Below, in pieces: positions 55,372 to 63,930 of a DNA stretch of 64,000 nt. This DNA comes from Desulfosporosinus nitroreducens (GTDB taxonomy: Bacteria; Bacillota; Desulfitobacteriia; Desulfitobacteriales; Desulfitobacteriaceae). The notes below the pieces were generated by a model. That model saw only the letters and a program-made list of their open reading frames with translations, was not told the DNA's origin and made no database searches. The stretch is taken from the NCBI RefSeq assembly GCF_023897015.1, contig NZ_JAMHFY010000004.1:62001-126000 (forward strand). The letters are read 5' to 3'. The position numbers were made by a program, and so were the translations under genes. Position 1 is the stretch's first letter; each line of letters opens with the position of its first letter.

Positions 55372-55995
55372 TTACGCTGTAATTATCCTTTCCTGTGCAT
55401 ATAGCGCTGCCTGCGTCCGATCTGCAAATTTCAATTTTGCAAGCACTTGACTGACATGTTTCTTCACAGTGTATTCCGAAATATACAGTTTCTTAGCAAT
55501 CTCCTTATTATTTAACCCTTCCCCTAAAGCGGTTAATACTTCTAATTCACGAGACGTCAGCTTATCTTCTAGGTTCCCGACATTTTCGATTTTGCTCATC
55601 ATGGAGTCAATTATGCTGGGATCATAGTATTTTCTCCCCCGGTAAACCAAACGGATTGCAGAAATAACTTCTTCCGGAAATGCCTCTTTGAGTATATAAC
55701 CATCGACACCCAGCTCGCGAGCTCGTCTAAAATCCTCTCTATCTACTGAGGCGGTAAATATGATGTACTTACAGGCAGAATCTTTCTCCCTGCACCTTCG
55801 AATAATTTCTAATCCTGACATATCCTTTAATCTAAGGTCTAAAAGAACGACATCCGGATTACTTTTAGTGATTAGACTGACCGCTTCATTCCCAGCTTGA
55901 GCCTCTCCGATTAAGTTCATGTCCCCTTGACCAGCAATTACCGCGGTTAATCCATGGAGAACTAAGGGATGATCATCGACAATTATAATATTCAT
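55372..55995 (-). CDS. NarL/FixJ-family response regulator
   Basis: 207 aa. REC domain with phospho-Asp in VVLLDLRLKDMSG (about residue 53), and C-terminal LuxR HTH (LTSRELEVLTALGEGLNNKEIAKKLYISEYTVKKHVSQVLAKL). GAAGGAGG precedes ATG 55995. No kinase is adjacent, so the partner is unknown. A structured leader with a terminator lies upstream. Confidence 0.93.
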   Translation of the reverse strand: MNIIIVDDHPLVLHGLTAVIAGQGDMNLIGEAQAGNEAVSLITKSNPDVVLLDLRLKDMSGLEIIRRCREKDSACKYIIFTASVDREDFRRARELGVDGYILKEAFPEEVISAIRLVYRGRKYYDPSIIDSMMSKIENVGNLEDKLTSRELEVLTALGEGLNNKEIAKKLYISEYTVKKHVSQVLAKLKFADRTQAALYAQERIITA

Positions 55996-56124
55996 GCTGC
56001 ACCTCCTTCTCGTCTTACTTTTAGTTCTGTAATGAAATTCAAGGGAAATTTAAGATGAATTACCGTTCCATCTGTTTAATGCTTACTAAATCAAAAGTAC
56101 CATTAAACCATTTAAAACAAACAA

Positions 56125-56240
56125 AAAGACACACCTAATTCAAAGGTGTGCCGGTTTCACCATTCGCTACCGCAACCTTTTGGTGACCAAAGGAACTGTT
56201 GCGGGTCATTGCCTCACACAATAAGGCCAATTAAATTTTT
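56125..56240 (-). promoter_or_regulatory. Structured leader with terminator before the LuxR-type regulator
   Basis: Minus strand: CCGCAAC pairs with GTTGCGG, enclosing CCTTTGG/CCAAAAGG; then GGTAGCGAATGGTGAAACCG, then a terminator hairpin CACACCT/AGGTGTG and CTTTTTG at 56125-56153. The layout aptamer-then-terminator suggests a riboswitch or attenuator, but no known class could be matched by eye. It could instead be only the terminator of the upstream phosphatase gene. Confidence 0.45.
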
Positions 56241-56332
56241 GGGATCGTGCTTATTATACTGTAGTATGGCGTTTCAAATCAACCAATTATTTACAACACA
56301 ATTCTCTGATTTCCTTCTTATTTTTCACCTTT

Positions 56333-57148
56333 TCAACATCGACCTTTACTAAAAGCTACTTTTAGCCGATTCCAAAACCTTTGTTTTCTCTTCTTTATAA
56401 CTGGCTCAATAAGAACATACTCCCCACTGCACTGCATTCCCTGCCCGCTAAGGATATTTTTCGGATTAATCACCGTCAGTTCTTGGAACCTGCTCTCGCC
56501 AACCAGGTCCCTGACACTCTGGAGTGTCTCCGGATAAGTTGACTCTCTTCGGGACACACGGTGTGCATCAGACCCTATAAAGTGAATTAAATTACTATCG
56601 AGCAGTATTTCAGCCAAACCCTTGGACTGAGGGCCGTAACGCCCATCCAAGCTCCTTAAGTTCATCTGAAAGAAAATCCCCTTTCTGGCCCACTCCAGCA
56701 AACGCTCCGGATTCTCAACTAACTTTCTGTTACGTTCCGGATGGGCAAGAACCGGTGTCAGCCCATTAACTTGTAATTCAAAAAACACCTGGTCCGTATA
56801 TTGAGGGATTTCAAGCATTGGAAGCTCTACCAGAATATACTTACCCGTGTTTCCCAAGGTCATCAGTTTCCCGTCACGCACCCACTTCGCCATCTCCGGG
56901 AAGATATAGTTCTCAGAACCCGGCAGGATCTCAATCTGAATTCCGGCTTCAGCAACCCGCTTGCGCACCTGTTCTGTGTAAGCAAGAATGTCTGCCGGGG
57001 ACAAAAAATTGTCTTCCAAGACATGGGGGGTAGCAATCAGAGTCTTAAAACCCGACTGTTGCAACTGACTAACAATTCCCAGGGTTTCTTCCATGGTTTT
57101 GGCCCCGTCATCAATCCCGGGCAGGATGTGGCTATGAATATCTATCAT
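56333..57148 (-). CDS. PHP-family tyrosine phosphatase (CpsB/YwqE-like)
   Basis: 271 aa. Metal ligands HSHILPGIDDG at the N-terminus, TPHV, HPERN and GSDAHRV near 195-200. CpsB/YwqE enzymes dephosphorylate bacterial tyrosine kinases that control capsule or exopolysaccharide export. No kinase or polysaccharide gene is in the window. Confidence 0.92.
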   Translation of the reverse strand: MIDIHSHILPGIDDGAKTMEETLGIVSQLQQSGFKTLIATPHVLEDNFLSPADILAYTEQVRKRVAEAGIQIEILPGSENYIFPEMAKWVRDGKLMTLGNTGKYILVELPMLEIPQYTDQVFFELQVNGLTPVLAHPERNRKLVENPERLLEWARKGIFFQMNLRSLDGRYGPQSKGLAEILLDSNLIHFIGSDAHRVSRRESTYPETLQSVRDLVGESRFQELTVINPKNILSGQGMQCSGEYVLIEPVIKKRKQRFWNRLKVAFSKGRC

Positions 57149-57372
57149 CTAAACTCTCCTATATGCACTGTAATGTACCCTCCCTATCTTACCACAAGCT
57201 TAAATCATTAGTTCATCAAGTTGGGGATACCCCTGAATTTTTCTTAATTTGAAAACAACTCTGTACAATTATGAATACAGGATTCATGCCAAAAACCTAT
57301 TCCCCATTCTCTAAAGAAGTGCTACTATAGAGTCAAATCATCAATCCTGTTTAAACTATTGAGGTCAAAGAT

Positions 57373-57405
57373 GCCCTCAGGGAAACCTGAGGGCACTTTC
57401 TGTTT
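57373..57405 (+). terminator. First terminator-like hairpin in the amt leader
   Basis: GCCCTCAGG-GAAA-CCTGAGGGC, a nine-bp stem with a GNRA tetraloop, followed by ACTTTCTGTTT. Confidence 0.75.
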
Positions 57406-57428
57406 AAATGGTTGATGGCTAGGCAATG

Positions 57429-57470
57429 GCGCCTATGGGTAGAAGTACTGCTACCCATAGGCGCTTTTTT
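57429..57470 (+). terminator. Second terminator in the amt leader
   Basis: Perfect 14-bp stem GCGCCTATGGGTAG/CTACCCATAGGCGC with an eight-base loop and TTTTTT, only 41 bases before the amt start codon. Confidence 0.9.
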
Positions 57471-57511
57471 GTTTAACATAAAAATTCATGACTTGAAAGG
57501 AGAAAAGAAAA

Positions 57512-58855
57512 ATGAAAACAAAATCCGTAAAAAAAGGAATTATCTTTGCAACAATAACAGCTTTACTCCTGGCGATCCCAGGAGTTGCCTTAGGAGCCGA
57601 CCCTACCGTTGAAAGCAACGCCATTGCTATCGATACTATCTGGACTCTAATCTCCGGATTTCTCGTCTTTTTCATGCAAGCCGGATTCGCCATGGTCGAA
57701 GCAGGATTTACACGGGCCAAGAACGCAGGCAATATTATCATGAAGAACTTAATGGACTTTTCCATTGGCTCAATAATTTACTGGCTTTTTGGATTTGCCA
57801 TCATGTTTGGAATAGACAAAGCCGGACTTTTTGGCACAACCGGCTTCGGCATGTCCGATACCTTTGAGCACTTGGGATTATCTATCCCTCTTCCAGCCTT
57901 CCTCCTGTTCCAAACTGTCTTTGCTGCAACGGCAGCTACCATCGTTTCAGGAGCTATGGCCGAACGCACTAAATTCGTCTCTTATATGATTTACAGCTTT
58001 GTCATCAGCGCTGTCATCTACCCTGTGGTTGGACATTGGATCTGGGGTGGAGGCTGGTTAATGGAACGCGGCATGATAGACTTTGCAGGATCGACAGTCG
58101 TTCACTCCGTGGGCGGTTGGGCCGCTTTGATCGGTGCACTTCTCATAGGACCCCGGGTTGGCAAATATACCAAAGACGGCAAATCCCATGCCATTCCGGG
58201 ACACAATATTACCCTGGGCGCTCTTGGCGTATTTATCCTCTGGTTTGGTTGGTTTGGCTTTAACCCGGGAAGTACCCTATCCGGAACAAACCCCGATATC
58301 GGTAAAATTGCCTTGAACACAAACCTGGCAGCTGCCGCGGGTGCAGCAATGACGATGATCTTTACCTGGTTTAAATATAAGAAACCCGATGTTTCATTAA
58401 CCTTAAACGGTGCCTTAGCTGGTTTAGTAGCCATCACAGCAGGATGCCTGGCTGTAAATCCCCTTGGAGCAGCTGTCATCGGAGCCTTGGCCGGTATCTT
58501 AATTGTTCTTTCCGTTGAATTTATTGACCAAGTCCTTAAAATCGACGATCCGGTGGGAGCTATTTCCGTCCATGGAGTCTGCGGTTGCTTTGGGACAATT
58601 ATGGTAGGAGCCTTTGCCGTGGATGGAGGCCTCTTATATGGAGGGGGCAGTGCCTTATTAATCACCCAAATCATCGGCGTAGCTTCCGTTTTCGCCTGGA
58701 CAGCAGTCACTTCTCTGGTACTTTTCGGTATCATCAAAGCAACCCTTGGATTACGCGTTAGCGAAGAAGAGGAAGTCAGAGGCTTAGATATCGGCGAACA
58801 CGGTATGGAAGCCTACTCAGGCTTTGAAATGAAGGCACCTTCTGTGAACCTTTAA
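57512..58855 (+). CDS. amt: Ammonium transporter
   Basis: 447 aa with a cleavable-looking signal peptide (MKTKSVKKGIIFATITALLL..ALGA) and 11 TMs. Amt signatures: MVEAGFTRAKNAGNIIMKNLMD, DFAGSTVVHSVGGWAALIGA (pore His), HGVCGCFGTIMVGAFA. GGAG precedes ATG 57512. Two hairpin terminators upstream imply attenuated expression. glnB follows 21 bases downstream, the classic amt-glnK pair. Confidence 0.96.
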   Translation: MKTKSVKKGIIFATITALLLAIPGVALGADPTVESNAIAIDTIWTLISGFLVFFMQAGFAMVEAGFTRAKNAGNIIMKNLMDFSIGSIIYWLFGFAIMFGIDKAGLFGTTGFGMSDTFEHLGLSIPLPAFLLFQTVFAATAATIVSGAMAERTKFVSYMIYSFVISAVIYPVVGHWIWGGGWLMERGMIDFAGSTVVHSVGGWAALIGALLIGPRVGKYTKDGKSHAIPGHNITLGALGVFILWFGWFGFNPGSTLSGTNPDIGKIALNTNLAAAAGAAMTMIFTWFKYKKPDVSLTLNGALAGLVAITAGCLAVNPLGAAVIGALAGILIVLSVEFIDQVLKIDDPVGAISVHGVCGCFGTIMVGAFAVDGGLLYGGGSALLITQIIGVASVFAWTAVTSLVLFGIIKATLGLRVSEEEEVRGLDIGEHGMEAYSGFEMKAPSVNL

Positions 58856-58876
58856 TGCTTACGCAGGGATTCAATA

Positions 58877-59215
58877 ATGAAAAAAATTGAATGTATCGTC
58901 CATCCCTCAAAGTTAGAAGCTATTCGAGATTCAATCGGACAATTTGGATTTAAAGGGATGACTCTAACCAACGTCTTAGGTTGTGGTTTACAAAAAGGGA
59001 GAACCGAGATCTATCGAGGATACACAATCACTAATAACTTCTTTATCAAAACAAAGATTGAGTTAGTCGTCAGGAATGAATTAGTCGATTATGTCGTTGA
59101 CGTAATAATCAAAGAAGCACAAACCGGAGAAATTGGCGATGGCATAATTTTTGTTTCCGATATAGAGAGTGCTGTTAGAATTTGTTCCGGTGTCTGCGGA
59201 AATATTGCGATTTGA
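58877..59215 (+). CDS. PII nitrogen regulatory protein (GlnK/GlnB family)
   Basis: 112 aa. T-loop GLQKGRTEIYRGYTITNN keeps Tyr46 but has Ile in place of the uridylylated Tyr51; C-terminal signature TGEIGDGIIFVSDIESAVRI is present. PII trimers plug Amt when nitrogen is plentiful. Without Tyr51, control by 2-oxoglutarate and ATP/ADP binding alone is likely. Confidence 0.94.
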   Translation: MKKIECIVHPSKLEAIRDSIGQFGFKGMTLTNVLGCGLQKGRTEIYRGYTITNNFFIKTKIELVVRNELVDYVVDVIIKEAQTGEIGDGIIFVSDIESAVRICSGVCGNIAI

Positions 59216-59237
59216 TCGGAAAGAAACCTGGTTAGTG

Positions 59238-59282
59238 AAAAAAAGTAGAGAGCGTCTGCGGACGCCCTCTACTTTTTACTTC
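59238..59282. terminator. Bidirectional terminator between glnB and cheV
   Basis: AAAAAGTAGAG(A)GCGTC pairs with GACGC(C)CTCTACTTTTT. Confidence 0.85.
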
Positions 59283-59302
59283 TTTGCCAAGAGGTTTTAA
59301 GC

Positions 59303-60175
59303 CTAGTTTCTAATGTTAATCACCATCTCCACAAGCTTGTCGATTTCAGGCTTGGTAATTTGGGCATCGGCACCGACACTTAACCCCTTATGTGCCAACC
59401 CTTCACTAGCAATCGAAGAAAACAAAATAACAGGTATCTGTTTTAATTTTGAGTTACTTTTGATTTGCTTTGTTAAGGTTAAACCGTCCATAACCGGCAT
59501 TTCAATATCTGTAATAACGCAATAAATTTCGTCTAAAGAACTATTCTCCAGGAAATTTAAGGCGTCCAGGCCATTTCCAAACTTCTCCACAGTCGCCCCG
59601 GCTTTTAACAGAGACTCATTAACGACTTTCAATAAGAAGGTCGAGTCCTCTGCCACGACAAGTTTTTTCCCTTCCAGTCCTTTTGTCGCGCTGGATTCTC
59701 TCAAGGCCAAGGAAGGATCAATATCTCCCAGTATTTTTTCAAAGTCCAGCATCAAGATAATTTCTTCGTTTTCAGCCTTAACAATTCCTGTTATTGGGGT
59801 TTCATTTTGACTTAGGAGAATCGATGAGGGTGTCTCAATTTCTTTCCAAGACAGTCTCCTGATCCCACTAACAGAACTTACCTCAACAGCGAAATCACTG
59901 TTGTTAATATTAATCAGGATTAATAATCTTTCTTTCGAGGTTTTAGGACAAACTTGCTTGAGGGTTTTAATTAAATCCAAGACAGGAATAACCCGTCCTC
60001 TATAGTTAATGACTCCGCTGATATTCTTATTGGAATTTGGAACCTCAGTAATAGGCTGGTGGGTAAGGATGCATTCAACCTTGGCAACATTAACCCCTAA
60101 CACGCTGTTCCCAGCTTTAAAAATAACAATTTCTAATTCATTAATGCCACTTTCTAAAAGAATATCTTGCTTCAA
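59303..60175 (-). CDS. cheV: Chemotaxis coupling protein CheV (CheW-REC)
   Basis: 290 aa. CheW-like domain about 10-155 (ISGVINYRGRVIPVLDL), receiver domain about 172-290 with phospho-Asp in VITDIEMPVMDGLT. The start is TTG 60175 with GGAGG seven bases upstream. Couples chemoreceptors to CheA with adaptation by phosphorylation. Stands alone. Confidence 0.93.
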   Translation of the reverse strand: MKQDILLESGINELEIVIFKAGNSVLGVNVAKVECILTHQPITEVPNSNKNISGVINYRGRVIPVLDLIKTLKQVCPKTSKERLLILININNSDFAVEVSSVSGIRRLSWKEIETPSSILLSQNETPITGIVKAENEEIILMLDFEKILGDIDPSLALRESSATKGLEGKKLVVAEDSTFLLKVVNESLLKAGATVEKFGNGLDALNFLENSSLDEIYCVITDIEMPVMDGLTLTKQIKSNSKLKQIPVILFSSIASEGLAHKGLSVGADAQITKPEIDKLVEMVINIRN

Positions 60176-60406
60176 ATAAAGACCTCCTTAAAATCATCAA
60201 CGTCCGACAAATTTCTAAATATTAAGTACTATTTTAACATATTGAGTCTAAAATGATAGATATTAAACCAATTTATAAGTTATAAATTTCCCCTCCCCAC
60301 CACACTCTATATCCTTTCTCGTCTAGAGAAAATCGTATTTATTTAAATTAAAAGAAGGAATTGGTCAATATTTCGAGAAATAAATAGGAAAAGGAGGACG
60401 AGCATT

Positions 60407-62308
60407 TTGATCACAAAGAAACACTTTATTCTCAGCTTTTTCCTAATAAGCATTCTTGTGTTCGCCTACGCGCCTATAGCGAGTGCATCTACATCTACAG
60501 AACGAATTTCAGGCTATGATAAATATCAAACAGCTGTTGCCATCAGTCAAAATGGCTGGCCTGCCGGATCAGATTCAGCTATTCTTGCCTTCGGCGAGGA
60601 TTTCCCCGATGCCTTAAGTGCCGGTCCATTATCGGGTAAATACAATGCCCCCATCTTATTGACAGGTACCTACTCCTTAAATATTGACACTGAAGCCGAG
60701 TTGAAACGTCTAAAGGTCAAAAAAGTTTACATAATCGGAGGACAAGCGGTCATCTCTAGAGATGTCGAAAGGCAACTTTCGTTACTGAAAATAGCCACCG
60801 AGAGGCTTGCCGGCCATGATCTATATGAAACATCGATCATCGTAGCCCAATCAGTCGGATTAAGTAAGGGAGTTTTTGTAACATCCGGTACAAATTTTTC
60901 AGATGCTCTATCCATAGGACCCATTGCGGCCGCCAATCAAATGCCCATCATCCTAGTACCGGCCCAGGATCTTACGGCTGCCCAGAAAACTTTCTTAACT
61001 AAGAATAAGATCCCCTCCACTGTTATTGTGGCAGGGTACTATGATTTAAGCGACAACGTGATCAGCCAATTTACTGATCCCGAGCTTATTTATGGTTCAG
61101 ACCCTTATGACAGAAATATTAAGCTGGTTAAGAAGTTTTCAAACACTCTAAATCTTGACACGGTTTACGTCGCCACAGGCAGAAACTTTCCAGATGGTCT
61201 CACCGCCTCCGCCTTAGCGCAAAAAGGTAAGAACCCCCTGCTTTTACTCGATGGCGATACGATTCCTTACCCAACTCTTACCTATATCCAATCTACGTTA
61301 ATTTCGCATTTCAAAGTCTTAGGAGGAGAAAATGTCATTAGCGGTTCAACGGAATCATCCCTCGCTGAACTCCCAGCCGAGATTGAGTCAGTGATTGACG
61401 TTACTGACAGTATTCAAGAACAGCAAAAATACACCCCCCCTAAAACGGTTACCGTCGTAAAATCAGACGGATTGACCGAAGAAGTCCCTGTCACCTGGAG
61501 TCTGTCCTCAGTACAAACCCTAAAGTCCGGAACATATGAATTCGCAGGTCAGATAAAGAACTACAGCGACAGTGTTTATCTGAAATTAACCATCTATCCA
61601 AAAGTATCGAAAGTGACGAATATTACCGCTGAAATCATCCTGGGGGAATCCTATGATTTCCCTGACACCATAGAAGTGACCATGAGCGATGGAAGCACCG
61701 AAACATATCCTGTAACCTGGAACAGCAATATTGTCCCGTTAAATAAGGCCGGAAGCTACACCTTCCAAGGAACCGTTGACGGCTTAACTCAAAAAGTCAG
61801 TCTAGCCCTCAAAGTTTCCGAAGATGCTAAAATCACCTTTACTGACCCAGAGTTACATGATGCCATACGACGCAAATTGCATAAAAGCAGGTCTGAATCA
61901 ATCTATAAAAGTGATGTTATAGATATCACTACGTTATATTTTCGCAATGATAACATCACCAATTTAGCCGGGTTAGAGTACCTCACAAACTTGAAAACCC
62001 TTGATGTTGGCAATAATGAACTCACCAATATTACTGCACTAAGTAAGCTAACCAAGTTGCAAACCTTGAAATTGAACGATAATGGTCTTAAGGATATCAA
62101 CGCCCTAAAAACTTTAACCTCCCTCACCTATCTTGATCTATCTGATAATTATATTACCAACTTCACACCCTTAAAAGGGCTTGTAAACTTAACCACTCTT
62201 TACTTAGATGATAACGAACCCTTGGTTGAAGACGAAAAATATACCCCTGATTACAGCCCCATCAAATCCTATTATGATGATTTAAAAAAGAAGGATTTCA
62301 GTATCTAG
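60407..62308 (+). CDS. Surface protein: three CWB2 repeats, two Ig-like domains, leucine-rich repeats
   Basis: 633 aa from TTG 60407 (AGGAGG upstream). Signal peptide to about residue 28; CWB2 repeats at about 35-320 (SAILAFGEDFPDALSAGPLS, then repeats with NFSDALS and NFPDGLTA); two bacterial Ig-like domains (about 345-395 and 405-475, each with VPVTW/YPVTW); and about four LRR units at 500-610 (LKTLDVGNNELTNITALSKL). The CWB2 part should hold it on the wall while Ig and LRR parts face out and bind something. No operon partner. Confidence 0.92.
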   Translation: MITKKHFILSFFLISILVFAYAPIASASTSTERISGYDKYQTAVAISQNGWPAGSDSAILAFGEDFPDALSAGPLSGKYNAPILLTGTYSLNIDTEAELKRLKVKKVYIIGGQAVISRDVERQLSLLKIATERLAGHDLYETSIIVAQSVGLSKGVFVTSGTNFSDALSIGPIAAANQMPIILVPAQDLTAAQKTFLTKNKIPSTVIVAGYYDLSDNVISQFTDPELIYGSDPYDRNIKLVKKFSNTLNLDTVYVATGRNFPDGLTASALAQKGKNPLLLLDGDTIPYPTLTYIQSTLISHFKVLGGENVISGSTESSLAELPAEIESVIDVTDSIQEQQKYTPPKTVTVVKSDGLTEEVPVTWSLSSVQTLKSGTYEFAGQIKNYSDSVYLKLTIYPKVSKVTNITAEIILGESYDFPDTIEVTMSDGSTETYPVTWNSNIVPLNKAGSYTFQGTVDGLTQKVSLALKVSEDAKITFTDPELHDAIRRKLHKSRSESIYKSDVIDITTLYFRNDNITNLAGLEYLTNLKTLDVGNNELTNITALSKLTKLQTLKLNDNGLKDINALKTLTSLTYLDLSDNYITNFTPLKGLVNLTTLYLDDNEPLVEDEKYTPDYSPIKSYYDDLKKKDFSI

Positions 62309-62357
62309 AGCTAATGGATATGCACAAATAAAAGGTAAGCGGCGGAACAAATAGCGT

Positions 62358-62469
62358 GGTACAGAAAATTCGCCCAGATTTTCAGTTATTGAAAATTTGG
62401 GCGAATTTAACGTTCTTCAATATACCTCTTAATCACTTCAATGGGAACTCCACCCGTTGTTACAGGAGA
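62358..62469 (-). mobile_element. IS200/IS605-type transposase relic with hairpin end
   Basis: On the minus strand 62407-62469 reads SPVTTGGVPIEVIKRYIEER and a stop, the C-terminus of a TnpA-like Y1 transposase. It is followed by a long hairpin (AAATTCGCCCA/TGGGCGAATTT) that fits an element end. All upstream coding sequence is missing. The gap 62470-62615 holds no gene. Confidence 0.7.
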
Positions 62470-62616
62470 TCAAAAATTCATCCCCCGCCTAACGAGGTGG
62501 GAGAATTCTTTGTGAACGTAGGTTAAAAAATGTGTCATGCGTACTTGAGAATTTTACCTTAGTTGAGTTGTCATGAACTTTTTCGCTACGCTATTTAGTC
62601 CACCGCTTACAAATAA

Positions 62617-62656
62617 GAGAGAAGTTGCAGTTTGAAAATGCAACTTCTCTCTTTTC
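62617..62656. terminator. Terminator after the small lipoprotein gene
   Basis: AAGAGAGAAGTTGCA pairs with TGCAACTTCTCTCTT. Confidence 0.8.
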
Positions 62657-62678
62657 ACATTTAGTATAGCAAACGCCC

Positions 62679-63305
62679 CTATTTGGTTGCCGTAATTTTA
62701 ACCAAAGAATTAAATTGCTGTTCCACATTATTCTGAGTGACGTAATCAATCTCAAGATTAAAGGTTTGTCCTTCTTCGAATTTTAAGGTATCTCGGCCAT
62801 TTTGATTCTCTAGTTCCGAGAGATACAAATCAAAATCAGTCAATCCATCAACACGATATCCATTGTCGCTCTGTGGCAACACTGCTTTGCCGCTATTATC
62901 TAATACTGCTAGTGCATATCCGTTTAGAGGAAGGTTTTTATTGTATATCCATCCCCACTTCAACGACTTACCAAATTCGGAATACCTAATCCATATGGAT
63001 TTTACGGCTGACGGTTGACCGAAAGGAAGAGTCACATGAAAATGTCCGTCTGGTTTAGTATCGAGTGTTAAGTCATTTGGGCCTAATACATCCTGATCCA
63101 CTCCTATCCAGGAAACCGAGACATCTGTCGATAGTGTGGGACTAATTGGGGCAGTCTGTTCTTGTTGTTCTTGCGAATCGGATGCTTGTGACTCAGGGGG
63201 TGGAGTTTGAGAATTGGTCGTAACCGGACTTTGGGAATTGAAAATTCCACATCCTGAAAGGGTAAGAACTACAATAATTGACATAAGTATTTTTGCAAAT
63301 TTCAT
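62679..63305 (-). CDS. Small lipoprotein of unknown function
   Basis: 208 aa, lipobox LTLSGC at residue 19, a Ser/Thr/Gln/Pro-rich linker to about 55, then a compact beta domain with several Trp. AGAGGTG precedes ATG 63305. No family recognised. Confidence 0.85.
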   Translation of the reverse strand: MKFAKILMSIIVVLTLSGCGIFNSQSPVTTNSQTPPPESQASDSQEQQEQTAPISPTLSTDVSVSWIGVDQDVLGPNDLTLDTKPDGHFHVTLPFGQPSAVKSIWIRYSEFGKSLKWGWIYNKNLPLNGYALAVLDNSGKAVLPQSDNGYRVDGLTDFDLYLSELENQNGRDTLKFEEGQTFNLEIDYVTQNNVEQQFNSLVKITATK

Positions 63306-63416
63306 TAAATTTCACCTCTAGCGTTACTTCATTGCTAAATATTCGCTACGTCTTCACATTTACCCTTTTAATTTAGTATATCAAAATTATCCCCGTTCAG
63401 AATAATGATTTACTCA

Positions 63417-63584
63417 TTATTCTTTGGTTGGGTCCGACTCCTTGCCCGACTTCAACAGAACCAACTCCCTATCCTTGCCATGTATGAACATGTCTTCCGT
63501 CTGACGCTGTATCTGTTGGATTTCTTCAATGATATCCGTCATTTTGTTGAATAGCATACTATACATCTTATTATAATCTACCAT
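63417..63584 (-). CDS. 55-aa helical protein divergent from the XRE regulator
   Basis: Starts at ATG 63584 with GAGGTG seven bases upstream: MVDYNKMYSMLFNKMTDIIE, a helix, then a Glu/Lys-rich end. Short proteins of this kind often sit beside small XRE regulators in Clostridia. Two palindromes lie between the genes, so both are probably controlled by the regulator. Function unknown. Confidence 0.8.
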   Translation of the reverse strand: MVDYNKMYSMLFNKMTDIIEEIQQIQRQTEDMFIHGKDRELVLLKSGKESDPTKE

Positions 63585-63621
63585 TGTTCGTCACCTCGAT
63601 AAACAGATTACTTATACCATT

Positions 63622-63665
63622 TTATGCGATAAACGCATAAATTTCAATATGCATTTATCGCATAT
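63622..63665. promoter_or_regulatory. Paired palindromic operators of the XRE regulator
   Basis: TTATGCG-ATAAA-CGCATAA at 63622-63640 is a perfect palindrome; TATGCATTTATCGCATA at 63648-63664 is a near-perfect copy. Centres are about 25 bp apart, between two divergent start codons (63584 and 63692). Confidence 0.75.
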
Positions 63666-63691
63666 TATAGAATAGTATCGAGGTGAATTCA

Positions 63692-63904
63692 ATGTACCAA
63701 CGATTACGGGATTTAAGAGAAGACAGGGATTTAACCCAGCAAGAGCTTGCAACCTTGCTGAAGGTAAGCCAAACAACCTATTCAAGATATGAAAGCGGTG
63801 CCCTTGATATTCCGAGCACTTCACTTATTAAACTTGCCGAATTCTATAAAACCAGTATCGACCATCTGTTGGGGCTGACCAATAATAAAAAACCCTATCG
63901 CTAA
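63692..63904 (+). CDS. XRE-family transcriptional regulator
   Basis: 70 aa from ATG 63692 (GAGGTG six bases upstream; an in-frame GTG at 63683 overlaps that site). A single HTH_3 domain: LTQQELATLLKVSQTTYSRYESGALDIPS. Likely repressor of itself and the divergent 55-aa gene via the two palindromes. Confidence 0.92.
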   Translation: MYQRLRDLREDRDLTQQELATLLKVSQTTYSRYESGALDIPSTSLIKLAEFYKTSIDHLLGLTNNKKPYR

Positions 63905-63930
63905 GATGTAGATCTGTATGAGCAACCACT

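Noticed and set aside
57426-57442. GG-N10-GC sigma-54 match in the amt leader
   Set aside because: The -12 box is poor (TGGC) and it lies between two hairpins, so a start there would fall inside the second terminator.
58102-58737. 211-codon frame antisense to amt
   Set aside because: It is an artefact of codon bias in the amt gene on the other strand.
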